Source: Bacteroidota bacterium (lineage in GTDB: Bacteria > Bacteroidota > Rhodothermia > Balneolales > Balneolaceae). Taken from it: a stretch of DNA of 64,000 nt. Position 1 is the stretch's first letter, and each line of letters opens with the position of its first letter. Shown here piece by piece: positions 33,954 through 44,382 of the stretch. The stretch covers positions 59,938 through 123,937 of the forward strand of contig JAQCBZ010000002.1 of NCBI GenBank assembly GCA_027621355.1. The letters run 5' to 3'. The translations under genes and the position numbers were made by a program. The notes under the pieces are model-generated. The model was not told the DNA's origin and ran no database searches. It saw nothing but the letters and a program-made list of their open reading frames with translations.

Positions 33954-34766
33954 ATGGCCAAAATTATTGCACTTGCAAACCAAAAAGGGGGTGTCGGAAA
34001 GACCACCTCAAGCATTAATTTAGCGGCCTCTTTAGCTGCCATTGAGTACTCTACACTTCTCATTGATTTTGACCCACAAAGCAACTCTACAAGTGGCATA
34101 GGAATTGAGCCTCGAACGGTAGATCATTCTATTTATGAAGTCCTGGTTGGAGGGATTGAAGCATCGACGGCGATTCGTGAAACAGAGATTCCATTTCTAG
34201 ATGTCATTCCCGCCAACATCAATCTGGTGGGAGCCGAAATCGAAATGGTCGATCGATCCGATCGTGAACATATTCTCTCCAAGGCCGTGGCCTCGGTTCA
34301 GCACCAGTACGATTTCATCATCATTGATTGCCCACCTTCCTTGGGGCTTTTGACGATTAATGCGCTCACATGCGCAGACTCCGTGATGATTCCTGTTCAG
34401 TGTGAATATTTTGCGTTAGAGGGTCTTGGGCAGTTACTCAATACCATCAAAATTGTGCGTCAGCACCTCAATGAGAGACTCGAAATTGAAGGTGTGGTCT
34501 TGACGATGTTTGACAACCGAACCCGTCTCTCCTCACAGGTGGCGGAAGAGGTGAAAAAGTATTTTGATGATCGAGTGTTTGATGCCATTATCGTACGTAA
34601 CGTACGCCTTGCCGAAGCGCCAAGTTTTGGGAAACCAGCGTTGCTCTATGATGCCACCTCAACGGGTGCTCAAGCGTATCTTGCGCTCGCAAATGAATTA
34701 ATAGACCGCAACAAAAAGTGGTTCAAGAAGCATAAAAAGACTCAACGAGTCGCAACAGAAGCGTAA
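33954..34766 (+). CDS. parA: chromosome-partitioning ATPase ParA (Soj)
   Basis: This MinD/ParA-type ATPase (270 residues) moves ParB-bound origins apart over the nucleoid. The deviant Walker A is [17 protein letters not shown] (about 10-26), followed by [16 protein letters not shown], the switch segment [19 protein letters not shown], and [13 protein letters not shown]. No N-terminal DNA-binding domain is present, so it is the chromosomal Soj class. The stop overlaps the parB start by one base (TAATG). The start is the ATG at 33954 with a good TTTG/TATATTTC promoter candidate. Confidence 0.96.
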   Translation: MAKIIALANQKGGVGKTTSSINLAASLAAIEYSTLLIDFDPQSNSTSGIGIEPRTVDHSIYEVLVGGIEASTAIRETEIPFLDVIPANINLVGAEIEMVDRSDREHILSKAVASVQHQYDFIIIDCPPSLGLLTINALTCADSVMIPVQCEYFALEGLGQLLNTIKIVRQHLNERLEIEGVVLTMFDNRTRLSSQVAEEVKKYFDDRVFDAIIVRNVRLAEAPSFGKPALLYDATSTGAQAYLALANELIDRNKKWFKKHKKTQRVATEA

Positions 34767-35758
34767 TGGCGAAGAAAGCATTAGGACGAGGATTAGGGGC
34801 CTTCTTCCCAGATTATGAGGATGAAAAGAAGGGGTCAAAGAGCAAAAAGGCTGAGAAGCTGACCTCAGATCAGCATAGCTCCAAAACAGCTGACGCCAAA
34901 ACAGCCAAGTCCACAAGTTCACTCAAAACCAAAACAGCGATTCCTATTGAGCCTGTTGATCGAGTGCATAGTGTATTGCATGTCCCCCTAGGGTCTATTC
35001 GAGCCAATCCGGATCAACCTCGAAAGGAGTTTCCAGAGGATTCGTTAGCAGACTTAGCGGCTAGTATTACGCTGCATGGATTAATCCAGCCCATAACCGT
35101 GCGGGCCTTGGGAGAGCAAAAATATGAATTGATCAGTGGGGAACGACGACTTCGAGCCAGCAAATTGGCTGGGTTGGCAGAAATCCCAGCCTACATTCGA
35201 GAAATTAACGACCAGCAGCGAATGGCCATGGCGTTGGTCGAAAATATCCAACGTGAGCAACTCAACCCGATTGATGAGGCCTTGGGTTACGAGCGTCTCA
35301 TGCAAGAGTGTGGCTTCACTCAAGAGCAGGTTTCCATCCAAGTTGGAAAATCACGATCGGCAGTGGCCAATATGCTTCGTTTATTGTCGTTGCCGCCTGT
35401 TGTGCAGACCGCACTTAAGGAAGGGAAGGTGTCAATGGGTCATGCCAGAGCGTTAATTTTGCTCAAAAATGAAGAGGTGATGGCGTCGGTCATCGAGAAG
35501 ATATTTGAAGAGGGATGGTCCGTAAGAGAGGTGGAGGCCTGGGCTAAGACCCAAGAGAAGAAACGTCAGCTTCAACCCACTGTCAAACAATCCAAACTAA
35601 CGCCCTTTGCGCAAGCGTTCGAAAAACAATTCTCAACGGCGTTTGGCACACGTGTAAAACTCCGTCCCAAAAAACAGGGGGGTGTCGTGCGTATTGAATA
35701 CTACAGCGACGAGGATCTAGAACGTATGCTGGAGGCGCTTCGAATCGAATCGTCTTGA
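34766..35758 (+). CDS. parB: chromosome-partitioning protein ParB (Spo0J)
   Basis: The CTP-dependent parS-binding clamp is 330 residues long. An N-terminal basic linker (to about 70) begins KKALGRGLGAFF, a Bacteroidota hallmark, and contains a 15-bp duplication at 34880-34909. The CTP-binding/ParB-N domain has LGSIRANPDQPRKEF, LIQPITVR and the GERRLRASKLAGL box; MALVENIQREQLNPIDEALGYERLM and the helix-turn-helix EQVSIQVGKSRSAVANMLRLLSLP follow. The C-terminal dimer domain is present. parS candidates are weak; the best in the window is in lon. The stop overlaps the next gene by one base. Confidence 0.96.
   Translation: MAKKALGRGLGAFFPDYEDEKKGSKSKKAEKLTSDQHSSKTADAKTAKSTSSLKTKTAIPIEPVDRVHSVLHVPLGSIRANPDQPRKEFPEDSLADLAASITLHGLIQPITVRALGEQKYELISGERRLRASKLAGLAEIPAYIREINDQQRMAMALVENIQREQLNPIDEALGYERLMQECGFTQEQVSIQVGKSRSAVANMLRLLSLPPVVQTALKEGKVSMGHARALILLKNEEVMASVIEKIFEEGWSVREVEAWAKTQEKKRQLQPTVKQSKLTPFAQAFEKQFSTAFGTRVKLRPKKQGGVVRIEYYSDEDLERMLEALRIESS
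34880..34909 (+). repeat. two 15-bp units in the parB linker
   Basis: Units at 34880-34894 and 34895-34909 encode SKTAD and AKTAK, agreeing at 11 of 15 bases. They sit in the basic linker before the ParB-N domain. Confidence 0.5.
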
Positions 35759-36459
35759 TGGGTATGGATCGGCGTATTACGGCACTCCATCACAATAGCC
35801 TAGGTCGTATTGCGATTTGTTTTCTTGCGATTTATTTCATCTCCACCTGCTCGGCCTTTGCCCACCAATCCACGACAACACCCACAGTGCCATCCACAGA
35901 CACCACACGTTTTTTTCAGGCCCTTGAAGCCGAACCCTCCGGTCTAACCCCAAAACAGGTGATGCGTCGCTCCATGATTTTGCCAGGATGGGGTCAAGTG
36001 ACCAACGCACAAGGCTGGAAAGTCCCATTATTTGCAGGGTTGTTTACCGGAACAGCACTTTTGACATCTCAATTAACCAAGGATTATCACGATTACCGCG
36101 CAGCTGCCTATAATATTGCCTATGGAGCGGACTCTGACTTCAAATTTGGCCCGACGCCGAGCTCTATTCCAGAGTCTGCGAACCTAGGTCAAGTGCAGCA
36201 GCTGCGGGATCAAACCCGCAATCGAAGAGATCTAGCCATACTGTCCATCGTGTTGGTTTGGGGCCTTAATGTGGTTGATTCATATGTTTATGCACACATG
36301 GCGACATTTGATGTGAGTGATAATCTGCAAGCGTCCATAACCCCATCGCTCACGCCAAGTACCTACACTCGAGCGATCCCCTCACAACCAATGCCCGCCG
36401 AAGCGGCTAGTTTCTCACAATACACGCCCTCACTCACCTTTACGCTCCACTTCAAATAA
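35758..36459 (+). CDS. exported DUF5683 family protein
   Basis: The product has 233 residues. A signal peptide is likely (hydrophobic 16-32, cut after AFA at 35). The DUF5683 core is evident: MRRSMILPGWGQVTNAQGWKVPLFAGLFTGTALL, a helix pair, and RRDLAILSIVLVWGLNVVDSYVYAHMATFDVSDN. Members in Bacteroidota are membrane-associated, often encoded with ParB, and of unknown function. It starts at ATG 35758, sharing one base with the parB stop (TGATG), so it is part of parA-parB-DUF5683. A TTG at 35755 is not needed. Conserved linkage to ParB suggests a role tied to chromosome segregation, but that is inference. Confidence 0.82.
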   Translation: MGMDRRITALHHNSLGRIAICFLAIYFISTCSAFAHQSTTTPTVPSTDTTRFFQALEAEPSGLTPKQVMRRSMILPGWGQVTNAQGWKVPLFAGLFTGTALLTSQLTKDYHDYRAAAYNIAYGADSDFKFGPTPSSIPESANLGQVQQLRDQTRNRRDLAILSIVLVWGLNVVDSYVYAHMATFDVSDNLQASITPSLTPSTYTRAIPSQPMPAEAASFSQYTPSLTFTLHFK

Positions 36460-36473
36460 TCCCATTCCCCCAT

Positions 36474-37184
36474 ATGGTGTCAAATTCATTACATCCCAAG
36501 CACACGCATCCTGAAAAGTTTCGTTTTGATGACAATCCGACAGACGATTTATGGAGTGTATTCAAAATCATGGGCGAGCTGGTTGAGGGTTACAACAAAA
36601 TGTCCAAAATTGGCCCATGTGTATCACTATTTGGCTCATCTAGGCTTACTAAGGAGCATCCAAATGTCGATTTGGCAAGGGAGATGGCGCAGAGAATTGC
36701 TGAAAGTGGATTTGGTGTGATCACCGGAGGTGGGCCTGGTGTGATGGAAGCTGGGAATATGGGTGCGCAAGCTGGAGGTGGTGCCTCAGTGGGATTATCG
36801 ATTGAGCTCCCACTTGAACAGGGCACCAATCCATTTGTACACAAAGACTACGAAATCGTCTTTGATTACTTCTTTATCCGCAAGCTTATGTTCATCAAAT
36901 ACGCCAAAGCATTTGTTGTGTTTCCAGGAGGATTTGGCACGTTGGATGAGCTATTTGAATGCTTGACGCTCATTTCCACACGCAAAATCCCACACCTACC
37001 CATTGTGTTGATGGGAACGGAGTATTGGCAGGGCTTAGTTAAATGGATGAAGGATAAAACATTGGCACTTGGCATGATAAGTCCAAATGACATGGATTTA
37101 TTCCTTCTGACCGATTCAGTTGATGATGCAATGGATCATATCCTATCGTATTACAAGGAGGAGGAAGTACATACGAATTTATAG
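36474..37184 (+). CDS. LOG-family protein (lysine decarboxylase-like / cytokinin riboside 5'-monophosphate phosphoribohydrolase fold)
   Basis: The 236-residue protein of the TIGR00730 family carries the LOG motifs ITGGGPGVMEAGNMGAQ (about 82-98) and FPGGFGTLDELFE (about 149-161). Related enzymes cleave nucleoside monophosphates at the glycosidic bond; the old label lysine decarboxylase is not supported by sequence. No signal peptide. The bacterial substrate is unknown. The start is the ATG at 36474, 14 bases after the DUF5683 gene, so it may belong to the same transcript. Confidence 0.9.
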   Translation: MVSNSLHPKHTHPEKFRFDDNPTDDLWSVFKIMGELVEGYNKMSKIGPCVSLFGSSRLTKEHPNVDLAREMAQRIAESGFGVITGGGPGVMEAGNMGAQAGGGASVGLSIELPLEQGTNPFVHKDYEIVFDYFFIRKLMFIKYAKAFVVFPGGFGTLDELFECLTLISTRKIPHLPIVLMGTEYWQGLVKWMKDKTLALGMISPNDMDLFLLTDSVDDAMDHILSYYKEEEVHTNL

Positions 37185-37280
37185 GATGTGTTAATTTTTT
37201 CCGGGTTCCATTTAGGATAAAACATCATGATTGAATAGTTTACAAGCTTTGCAAAACATGAATTAAAATTTACACACCCT

Positions 37281-38294
37281 ATGAAACGAACCCTCCAAGG
37301 TCTTTCATCCTTACTTGTTCTACTGTTTATCGTTGGCTCTGTGTCCTTTGCACAAGACGCCAGAACAGCGATTACGAATGCCTATAATGCGGCCCAAGAA
37401 AAGGCAACGGCAGGCTCTTACGAAGAAGCCATCAAAGAGTTTGAGGACGTCTACGAAGATGCGGAAGAAGCTGGCTTAGCCGATATTCAAGAGCTTGTTG
37501 TCGGACAACTGCCACGAATCTATTCAGCAAAAGCGAGTGAAGCCTACAAAGTATTCCAAGCAAATCAGTCGCTTGAAACCATAGATGCAGCGATTGAAGC
37601 ATTCCAGGATGCTCAAAAGGCCGCTACGGAATATGGTGAGTCATCCATTGCTGCTCAGATGGCTAACAATATACCCCAACTTTATTATGTGAAGTCACTC
37701 GTTCAGTTTAGACAAGAGGACTTGGAAGGGGCATCGGCCACCCTTGACCTAGCGATTGCAGCCAATTCAAATTATGCGCAAGCCTACTTTCAGAAAGCGA
37801 TCGTCATGAGAAATCAAGGCAAAGCGACGACGGATGTTGTGGCCATGTTTGATCAATCCATTACCCTTGCTGATATGTACGGACAAGGACAGGTGGCGAC
37901 ACGTGCGACGAATCAAGCGGTTCAGACGTTACTGTCTGCCGGAGCTCAAGCTGTTCAAGATAATCAACTCACCCGGGGAATTGATTTGTTGACTAGAGCA
38001 GCTGGTTACGAAACAGACGAAGCGGATGTGTTTTTCCGTTTGGCTGAGGCGTACAACAAGCGCAGTCTCTACAATGATGCCGTTACCAATGCACAAAAGG
38101 CGCTTGAGCTAGAATCAGGAGGCGTGGCGGACAAGGCAAAGATCTATTTCGAGCTTGGTTTTGCGTATCAAATGCAAAATAACAAAGACGCAGCATGCTC
38201 TGCGATGAAGAATGCGAGCTATGGCCAGTTTCGAGATCCAGCCAACCACAAAATGGAGTTTGAGTTGAAATGTCCGGGCACTTCGGGCTCCTAA
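37281..38294 (+). CDS. exported tetratricopeptide-repeat protein
   Basis: The 337-residue protein has a clear signal peptide (hydrophobic 9-22, cut after SFA at 24). Helical TPR-like repeats follow, e.g. ARTAITNAYNAAQEKATAGSYEEAIKEFEDVYEDA, YAQAYFQKAIVMRNQGKATTDVVAMFDQSI and EADVFFRLAEAYNKRSLYNDAVTNAQKALEL. A Cys pair (residues about 304 and 331) may form a disulphide. It is predicted periplasmic; TPR proteins act in protein-protein contacts, so no enzymatic role is claimed. It is followed by a strong terminator. Confidence 0.85.
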   Translation: MKRTLQGLSSLLVLLFIVGSVSFAQDARTAITNAYNAAQEKATAGSYEEAIKEFEDVYEDAEEAGLADIQELVVGQLPRIYSAKASEAYKVFQANQSLETIDAAIEAFQDAQKAATEYGESSIAAQMANNIPQLYYVKSLVQFRQEDLEGASATLDLAIAANSNYAQAYFQKAIVMRNQGKATTDVVAMFDQSITLADMYGQGQVATRATNQAVQTLLSAGAQAVQDNQLTRGIDLLTRAAGYETDEADVFFRLAEAYNKRSLYNDAVTNAQKALELESGGVADKAKIYFELGFAYQMQNNKDAACSAMKNASYGQFRDPANHKMEFELKCPGTSGS

Positions 38295-38315
38295 CTCACC
38301 CACGGTTTTTGTACT

Positions 38316-38354
38316 TTAACGACGGGCTTGAATTTCAGGTCCGTCGTTTTTTTT
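38316..38354 (+). terminator. rho-independent terminator after the TPR gene
   Basis: AACGACGG at 38318-38325 pairs perfectly with CCGTCGTT at 38341-38348, and the inner bases continue the stem with two G-U pairs to a three-base loop. Six more T follow at 38349-38354. It separates the TPR gene from tkt. This is the cleanest intrinsic terminator I found in the window. Confidence 0.9.
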
Positions 38355-38399
38355 GATGCACGCAATACTTTGCACACTGCTCTCACTTACCTTTGATCT

Positions 38400-40451
38400 A
38401 TGACCTCTTCTGTTGACGACCTATGCGTAAACACCATCCGTGCACTCAGCATGGATGCCGTCCAACAGGCGAATTCAGGCCACCCCGGCATGCCAATGGG
38501 AATGGCTGATGCAGCTTTTGTTTTATGGACTCAGCACCTCTCTCATCACCCCCATCAACCTCAATGGTTTAATCGTGATCGCTTTGTCCTCTCCGCAGGT
38601 CATGGCTCGATGCTCTTGTATAGTTTGTTGCACCTCACGGGATACGATGTGTCGTTAGAAGATCTCAAGGCATTTCGTCAGTGGGATAGTATTACCCCAG
38701 GTCATCCAGAAGTAGGACTCACTGCAGGGGTAGAAACCACCACAGGTCCACTAGGTCAAGGGTTTGCAACAGGAGTGGGCATGGCGATGGCAGAGGCTCA
38801 TCTGGCTGCTCGATTCAATCGTGAAGGACATCATGTGATCGATCATTATACCTATGCTATCGTGAGCGACGGGGATCTCATGGAGGGGGTGTCGCATGAA
38901 GCTGCATCGATGGCAGGCCACATGAAATTGGGTAAGCTCATCTATTTGTATGATGCCAATCGCATCTCCATTGATGGCTCCACAGAGTTGTCATTCACCG
39001 AAGATGTCACTAAGCGTTTTGAAGCCTACGGTTGGCATGTGCTTGAATGTGATGGGCACGATCGCGCAGCCGTGGATCAAGCCCTCCGGCAGGCGAAATC
39101 CACCCAGGATCAACCCTCCATCATCGTGTGTCGTACTCACATTGGTTTTGGTAGTCCAAACAAGCAAGATTCTGAATCCTCTCATGGGGCGCCGTTGGGT
39201 GAAGAGGAAGTGGCAGCCACCAAAAAAGCTTTGGGCTTAGATCCGTCAAAAACGTTTGATGTCCCTGTGGGGGTCGCTGATGCTATGGGGCTAGCCATAG
39301 AGCATGGAACCGAAGCTCATGAATCGTGGCTGGATGGCCTGGATGCCTATCGTGAGGCTTTTCCTGAGCTTGCGCAAGAGCTTGAGCGACGCATGGCAGG
39401 GGACTTACCGACGGATGAGAGTCTAGATGGCGCTGTCAAACCATTTGCAGCAGATGCCAAAGGGATGGCATCGCGTAAGTCGTCTGGAGCTGTCTTGCAG
39501 CAACTCAAAGATGCCGTGCCTGAATTGGTAGGTGGTTCGGCTGACTTGACAGGCAGCAATAACACATTTATGGATGATGCGGGGATCTTTTCCCCTGCCG
39601 ATTACGGGGGTCGTAACATCCATTATGGTGTACGGGAGCACGCCATGGGAGCAGCGATGAACGGAATGGCTCTTCATGGCGGTGTTCGTCCGTTTGGGGG
39701 GACCTTTATGGTGTTTTCTGACTACTGTCGACCCGCGATTCGGCTGGCAGCCTTGTCCCATATCCCAGCGATTTATGTCTTCACTCATGATAGTATTGGT
39801 CTTGGCGAGGATGGCCCTACACACCAACCTATTGAGCATTTAGCAAGCCTTCGGGCGATGCCGAATGTGTGTGTATTGCGCCCAGGGGATGCCAATGAGG
39901 TGGCTGAAGCATGGAAGATTGCCTTGAAGCGACAGGATGGACCCACCTTGTTAATGTTGACTCGACAAAATATCCCAACCCTCGATCGAGAGGAGCTTGC
40001 CCAAGCAAAACACACCGCCAAAGGGGCTTATGTTCTCAAACCAGGTTCTTTGGAGAGAGAGACGCAAGGCGTTGAGGTTCCTGATGTGACGGTTTGTGCG
40101 ACTGGATCTGAGCTTTCCCTGGCTTTAGATGTGGCTACAAAGCTCGAAGCGGTAAATGTATCAACTCGCGTCGTAAGCATGCCAAGTTGGGAGATTTTTG
40201 ATGCGCAATCCGAAACGTACCAACACTCTGTCATCCCTCGTGCGGAAGGCCATCTTGTGGTGTCCATTGAGGCGGGGTCGACGTTTGGATGGAAAAACTG
40301 GGTTGGTGAAGATGGACTCTCTTTTGGACTCGATCATTTTGGGGCCTCTGCTCCGGCCGAGGTGCTTTATGAAAAGTTTGGCCTGACACCTGAGGCGATT
40401 AGCAAGGCCATTATAGCGCACCGCTCCACACAGCAATCCAAGAGCGTATGA
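38400..40451 (+). CDS. tkt: transketolase
   Basis: This thiamine-diphosphate enzyme of the pentose-phosphate and Calvin pathways moves two-carbon units between sugar phosphates. Seen: [20 protein letters not shown], the ThDP/metal segment [24 protein letters not shown] with [33 protein letters not shown] (catalytic His region), and [11 protein letters not shown] near the C terminus. The length of 683 residues is normal. The start is the ATG at 38400. A TAnnTTTG box (38388-38395) sits so close to the ATG that it would imply a leaderless mRNA; its spacing to an upstream TTG is only 15, so I do not call it. It overlaps polA by four bases. Confidence 0.97.
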   Translation: MTSSVDDLCVNTIRALSMDAVQQANSGHPGMPMGMADAAFVLWTQHLSHHPHQPQWFNRDRFVLSAGHGSMLLYSLLHLTGYDVSLEDLKAFRQWDSITPGHPEVGLTAGVETTTGPLGQGFATGVGMAMAEAHLAARFNREGHHVIDHYTYAIVSDGDLMEGVSHEAASMAGHMKLGKLIYLYDANRISIDGSTELSFTEDVTKRFEAYGWHVLECDGHDRAAVDQALRQAKSTQDQPSIIVCRTHIGFGSPNKQDSESSHGAPLGEEEVAATKKALGLDPSKTFDVPVGVADAMGLAIEHGTEAHESWLDGLDAYREAFPELAQELERRMAGDLPTDESLDGAVKPFAADAKGMASRKSSGAVLQQLKDAVPELVGGSADLTGSNNTFMDDAGIFSPADYGGRNIHYGVREHAMGAAMNGMALHGGVRPFGGTFMVFSDYCRPAIRLAALSHIPAIYVFTHDSIGLGEDGPTHQPIEHLASLRAMPNVCVLRPGDANEVAEAWKIALKRQDGPTLLMLTRQNIPTLDREELAQAKHTAKGAYVLKPGSLERETQGVEVPDVTVCATGSELSLALDVATKLEAVNVSTRVVSMPSWEIFDAQSETYQHSVIPRAEGHLVVSIEAGSTFGWKNWVGEDGLSFGLDHFGASAPAEVLYEKFGLTPEAISKAIIAHRSTQQSKSV

Positions 40452-43243
40452 GTCGAGCCGTTGTGTATTTACTCGACGGAATGGCGCTTGCGTACCGAGC
40501 CCATTTTGCGTTTATCAACGCAAATCTTCGCAATAGTGAGGGGATTCCCACAGGGCCTATCATGGGATTTGCCAACACTGTCGAGCGACTCATGAAAGAA
40601 CATAACCCTAGTCACCTAGCTGTGGCTTGGGATACACATGCCCCGACCTTTCGACACGAAATGGACGCTGAATACAAAGCCAATCGACCCCCTCAGCCAG
40701 AGGAATTGCGCGTAGGAATCCCATTAATCAAAGAGATGATGGCGGCTTGGGGTGTCCATAATCTGGAATTGGACGGCTACGAAGCCGATGATATTCTGGG
40801 TACGCTTGCTTCGAAGGCAGAGGCAGCCGATGCGGATGTGTATTTGGTAACCCCCGACAAGGATTACATGCAACTCGTTCGTGATCATATCTGGATGATC
40901 AAACCCGATAATGCGAATGGAGGGTTTGTCACGATTGATCGACAGGGAGTGCACGATTATTTCGGGGTGGAGCCAGAGAAAGTGATTGATGTGTTGGCGT
41001 TGATTGGCGATACCAGCGATAATATCCCAGGGGTGCCAGGTATTGGAAAGAAGGGAGCCCCAGCACTCATTAATGAGTATGGATCGCTGGATGCGCTCTT
41101 GGAGCAGGCGGAACATGTGAAGGCCAAACGCGCACGGGAGGGATTGCTTGCAAATGCAGAACAAGCCAAACTCGCGCAAGAGATGGTGACCATTCATCTC
41201 GATGTCCCAGGAATCCCATCATGGAAAGAGCTTTCGTACAAAGGGGTGGCGGATCAGGATAACTTGGCGCGATTTTTTGAGCGAATGAATTTCAGGACGC
41301 TTTCTGCGAAGTATGGGGCAGGGAATGGGGCTGGGAATGGAGCAGAGAATGGATCTCCATCTACAACGACGGCCAAGGCAGCGCCGGTTGCTAACAAGAC
41401 AACCTCCATACCCCCAGAAGCCGGCACCCAATCCAACCTATTTGATGCGACACCTCGCACCTATACGTTGATTGACTCGTTGGAGGGGCTTGACAAGCTC
41501 GTTGGCAAACTTGATAGTGCCAGTGAGCTATGCTACGACACCGAAACCAGCAGCGCCGATCCGTTACTAGCTACTCTTGTAGGGATCTCAATGTCAGCGA
41601 CTCCAGGAGAAGCCTATTACATTCCTGTAAATGTGCCTGAAGGTCTCCAATGGGAGGAGGTTCGAATAAGGATTCAACCCCTCTTTGAGGATCCCGACAA
41701 ACTGTGGATTGCGCAAAATGCAAAATTTGACGACACCGTGTTGCGCCGAGCAGGTATCGAGCGAAAAGGGCGTATTTTTGATACCATGGTTGCAGCTTAC
41801 GTCCTCAATTCGAGTCAAAAACTCTCGATGGACGCTCTTGCTCAAACCTATTTAGGGGTGAGTACAATCTCCATTGAGTCGTTAATAGGCTCAGGGAAGT
41901 CCCAAAAATCAATGGCTGATCTTGCACCAAGTGAGATTACAGACTATGCCTGTGAGGATGCTGACATTACCCTGCAGCTTTTTCACCATTTATCTAAAGA
42001 GCTCGAAGCGGAAGGGCTCACAAAAGTTGTCGAAGAGCTAGACTTTCCTCTGATTCATGTTCTGGGGGTTATGGAAGGGCATGGAGTACAAGTGGATATG
42101 GGGATGTTGTCAACATTTTCCAAAGAACTCGAGACCGATTTGAATCGATTGGAAAAGGACATTTATGCCCTTGCAGGACGCGAGTTTTCGATCCAGTCCC
42201 CCAAGCAGCTTGGAGAGGTTTTGTTCACCGATTTAGGTCTTCCAACAGGTAAAAAAACCAAAACGGGCAAAGTGTCTACCTCAGAAGAGGTCTTGGTAGG
42301 TCTTGCAAGCGTACACGATCTCCCCGCAAAGGTGCTTGAGTATCGAGCGACGGCTAAGCTTAAATCGACCTATGTCGATGCACTTCCAGAGCTTCAACAT
42401 CCCGAAACAGGACGCATCCATACCAGTTACAATCAGGTTGTAGCGGCCACAGGACGACTCTCCTCATCAAACCCGAATCTTCAAAATATTCCCATACGAA
42501 CCGAGAGAGGTCGCGAGATTCGAAAGGCCTTCATTGCAGCGCCAGGTTTTCAACTCTTAGCGGCAGATTATTCCCAGGTGGAGCTACGTGTAATTGCCTC
42601 CATTGCCCAAGATGAGGCGATGATTGAAGCCTTCCAAAAAGGTGAAGATATCCATGCTCGCACAGCGCGAGAGTTATTTGATCTTGGTCCAGAGGATGAG
42701 GTCACTGCAGATCAGCGTCGAAAGGCCAAGGAGGTGAATTTTGGAATCCCATATGGAGTAAGTGCTTATGGACTGGCCTCTCGACTGGGGATTTCCAATG
42801 GAGAAGGTAAGGAGATGATCGACACCTATTTTGAGCGTTTCCCAGGCATCAAGACGTATATGGAAGAGACGATTGCCAAAGCAAAAGAGCATCGATTTGT
42901 GACAACACTCTCTGGGCGCAAACGGTGGATTCCAGAGATTGATTCCAGCAATTTTGCACGACGTGGATTTGCTGAGCGTACGGCGATCAATATGCCGATC
43001 CAGGGAACGGCCGCAGACATTATCAAACGTGCCATGATAAAGATTCAAGCCATGGCTGAGCGTGAGCAGTGGACCTCAAGGATGTTGTTGCAGGTTCATG
43101 ATGAGCTTGTCTTTGAGATCCACGAGTCTGAGCTGGCGACCGTGCCTCCTAAGATTCAAGAAGCGATGGAGTCTGCGATGGAACTCTCCGTGCCGTTGGC
43201 TGTCGAAATGGGCATCGCCGATACCTGGCTAGAGGCACATTAA
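40448..43243 (+). CDS. polA: DNA polymerase I
   Basis: Repair/Okazaki polymerase, 931 residues. N-terminal 5'-3' exonuclease (about 1-280: [59 protein letters not shown]). Linker with 12-bp tandem repeats (residues 290-301) and a Pro/Thr-rich part. Central 3'-5' exonuclease with intact acidic residues: YDTETSS (Asp364, Glu366), NAKFDD and YACEDADIT, so proofreading is probably retained. C-terminal polymerase: [14 protein letters not shown], the O-helix [16 protein letters not shown], and [10 protein letters not shown]. The ATG overlaps the tkt stop. Confidence 0.97.
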   Translation: MSRAVVYLLDGMALAYRAHFAFINANLRNSEGIPTGPIMGFANTVERLMKEHNPSHLAVAWDTHAPTFRHEMDAEYKANRPPQPEELRVGIPLIKEMMAAWGVHNLELDGYEADDILGTLASKAEAADADVYLVTPDKDYMQLVRDHIWMIKPDNANGGFVTIDRQGVHDYFGVEPEKVIDVLALIGDTSDNIPGVPGIGKKGAPALINEYGSLDALLEQAEHVKAKRAREGLLANAEQAKLAQEMVTIHLDVPGIPSWKELSYKGVADQDNLARFFERMNFRTLSAKYGAGNGAGNGAENGSPSTTTAKAAPVANKTTSIPPEAGTQSNLFDATPRTYTLIDSLEGLDKLVGKLDSASELCYDTETSSADPLLATLVGISMSATPGEAYYIPVNVPEGLQWEEVRIRIQPLFEDPDKLWIAQNAKFDDTVLRRAGIERKGRIFDTMVAAYVLNSSQKLSMDALAQTYLGVSTISIESLIGSGKSQKSMADLAPSEITDYACEDADITLQLFHHLSKELEAEGLTKVVEELDFPLIHVLGVMEGHGVQVDMGMLSTFSKELETDLNRLEKDIYALAGREFSIQSPKQLGEVLFTDLGLPTGKKTKTGKVSTSEEVLVGLASVHDLPAKVLEYRATAKLKSTYVDALPELQHPETGRIHTSYNQVVAATGRLSSSNPNLQNIPIRTERGREIRKAFIAAPGFQLLAADYSQVELRVIASIAQDEAMIEAFQKGEDIHARTARELFDLGPEDEVTADQRRKAKEVNFGIPYGVSAYGLASRLGISNGEGKEMIDTYFERFPGIKTYMEETIAKAKEHRFVTTLSGRKRWIPEIDSSNFARRGFAERTAINMPIQGTAADIIKRAMIKIQAMAEREQWTSRMLLQVHDELVFEIHESELATVPPKIQEAMESAMELSVPLAVEMGIADTWLEAH
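41315..41350 (+). repeat. three 12-bp tandem repeats in the polA linker
   Basis: Units at 41315-41326, 41327-41338 and 41339-41350 encode GAGN, GAGN and GAEN. The first two differ by one base (GCA/GCT); the third has two further changes. They lie between the 5' nuclease and the 3'-5' exonuclease domains. Confidence 0.8.
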
Positions 43244-43289
43244 TTGGGCTCCAGCCCATCCAAGCGCGGGCCCTTGAATACTCTGCCTA

Positions 43290-44315
43290 TTAATACTCTT
43301 CGGGCACTTTGAGCGTATCGTAAATCGCCCGATAACTGTCGTAGCGCTCCTGCGTAATCTTACCACGTTTCACTGCCTCTTGGACGCCACAACCAGGTTC
43401 ATGCAAATGGCTGCAATCGCTGTACTTGCATCGAGAGCGAGGCTCCGTCATTTCGGGGAAATAATGCGATAATTCCTCCACAGGAATCCCCACCAGACCC
43501 AATTCCCGGATTCCAGGGGTATCAGCAATCATCGTCCCTTCCGGAAACCCTTTGGGTTCGACCATCAAAGCATACGTCGTGGTGTGAGTCCCTTTGCCGG
43601 TTGAGGAGGAGATAGGAGCGGTATTAAGCTCTAATTCTGGGTCCAGCGCGTTTAGCAGACTCGACTTTCCGACGCCTGAGGGACCAAAAAAGGCTGAAAC
43701 CTTACCCCCCATTTGTTCTTTAATAGGCTCCAGACCATCTTCTTGAAGCACGGAGCAGGTGTAGGTGGGTACTCCGATTTCGGCATAAATATCGATGACA
43801 CGCTGCAAATGCTCCTTATCGGTTCGCCGTGCTAAATCCAATTTATTAATAATGATACCTACGGGAATGTCGTACGCCTCACACGCTACAAGGCATCGGT
43901 CGATAAAGCGTGTATTCACCCTGGGTTGACGCGCAGACTGCACAAGCCACAAAAAATCGAGATTTGCCAATAGTAACTGGGATTGACGTCTCGTGTGAGT
44001 GGATTGACGAGGGAGGCCATTCTTGCGAGGATAAATGTACTGAATCATCCCACTGCCATCCTCCTCAAGACGAATATTGACCCAATCACCCACCGCAATA
44101 GGATGGGCATAATCTGAATCTTCGAGGCGTTGTCGACCTGGTAAACGACTTGAAACAACGGAATCGTCATCCACAAGCTTCACTTGCGTCCAAATCCCTG
44201 TGGACTCCACGACAAGCCCTTTATGCAAACCCTCTTCGAGTGGCTCGTTATCCATTCCAGGATTGGGTCTAGGTGTGATCCCCTCAGGATCTACCTGCTT
44301 ATGAAGCTCTTCCAT
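43290..44315 (-). CDS. rsgA: ribosome small-subunit GTPase RsgA
   Basis: Circularly permuted GTPase (341 residues) that assists 30S maturation. Order G4-G1-G3: NKLD, then GPSGVGKSSLLNAL, then DTPGIRELGL; an OB-fold precedes them (about 30-110: GLVVESTGIWTQV, GDWVNIRL). The zinc knuckle follows: CKYSDCSHLHEPGCGV. An N-terminal tail of about 30 residues is extra. The start is the ATG at 44315; it ends convergently with polA after 46 bases. It is last in the minus-strand series rsmB-valS-pcrA-lon-rsgA, 67 bases after lon. Confidence 0.96.
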   Translation of the reverse strand: MEELHKQVDPEGITPRPNPGMDNEPLEEGLHKGLVVESTGIWTQVKLVDDDSVVSSRLPGRQRLEDSDYAHPIAVGDWVNIRLEEDGSGMIQYIYPRKNGLPRQSTHTRRQSQLLLANLDFLWLVQSARQPRVNTRFIDRCLVACEAYDIPVGIIINKLDLARRTDKEHLQRVIDIYAEIGVPTYTCSVLQEDGLEPIKEQMGGKVSAFFGPSGVGKSSLLNALDPELELNTAPISSSTGKGTHTTTYALMVEPKGFPEGTMIADTPGIRELGLVGIPVEELSHYFPEMTEPRSRCKYSDCSHLHEPGCGVQEAVKRGKITQERYDSYRAIYDTLKVPEEY

Positions 44316-44382
44316 GTATATGCGTCATGACTACTTGATTATTCCCTGCGTTCACTCCCAGTGTTCATTCCCTGCGATTGAT

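Noticed and set aside
38388-38395. TACCTTTG as the tkt promoter.
   Set aside because: It would place the start of transcription on the ATG, and the nearest upstream TTG is only 15 bases away.
43245-43258. TGGGC-TCCA-GCCCA hairpin just after the polA stop, as a terminator.
   Set aside because: The stem is only five base pairs and no T run follows.
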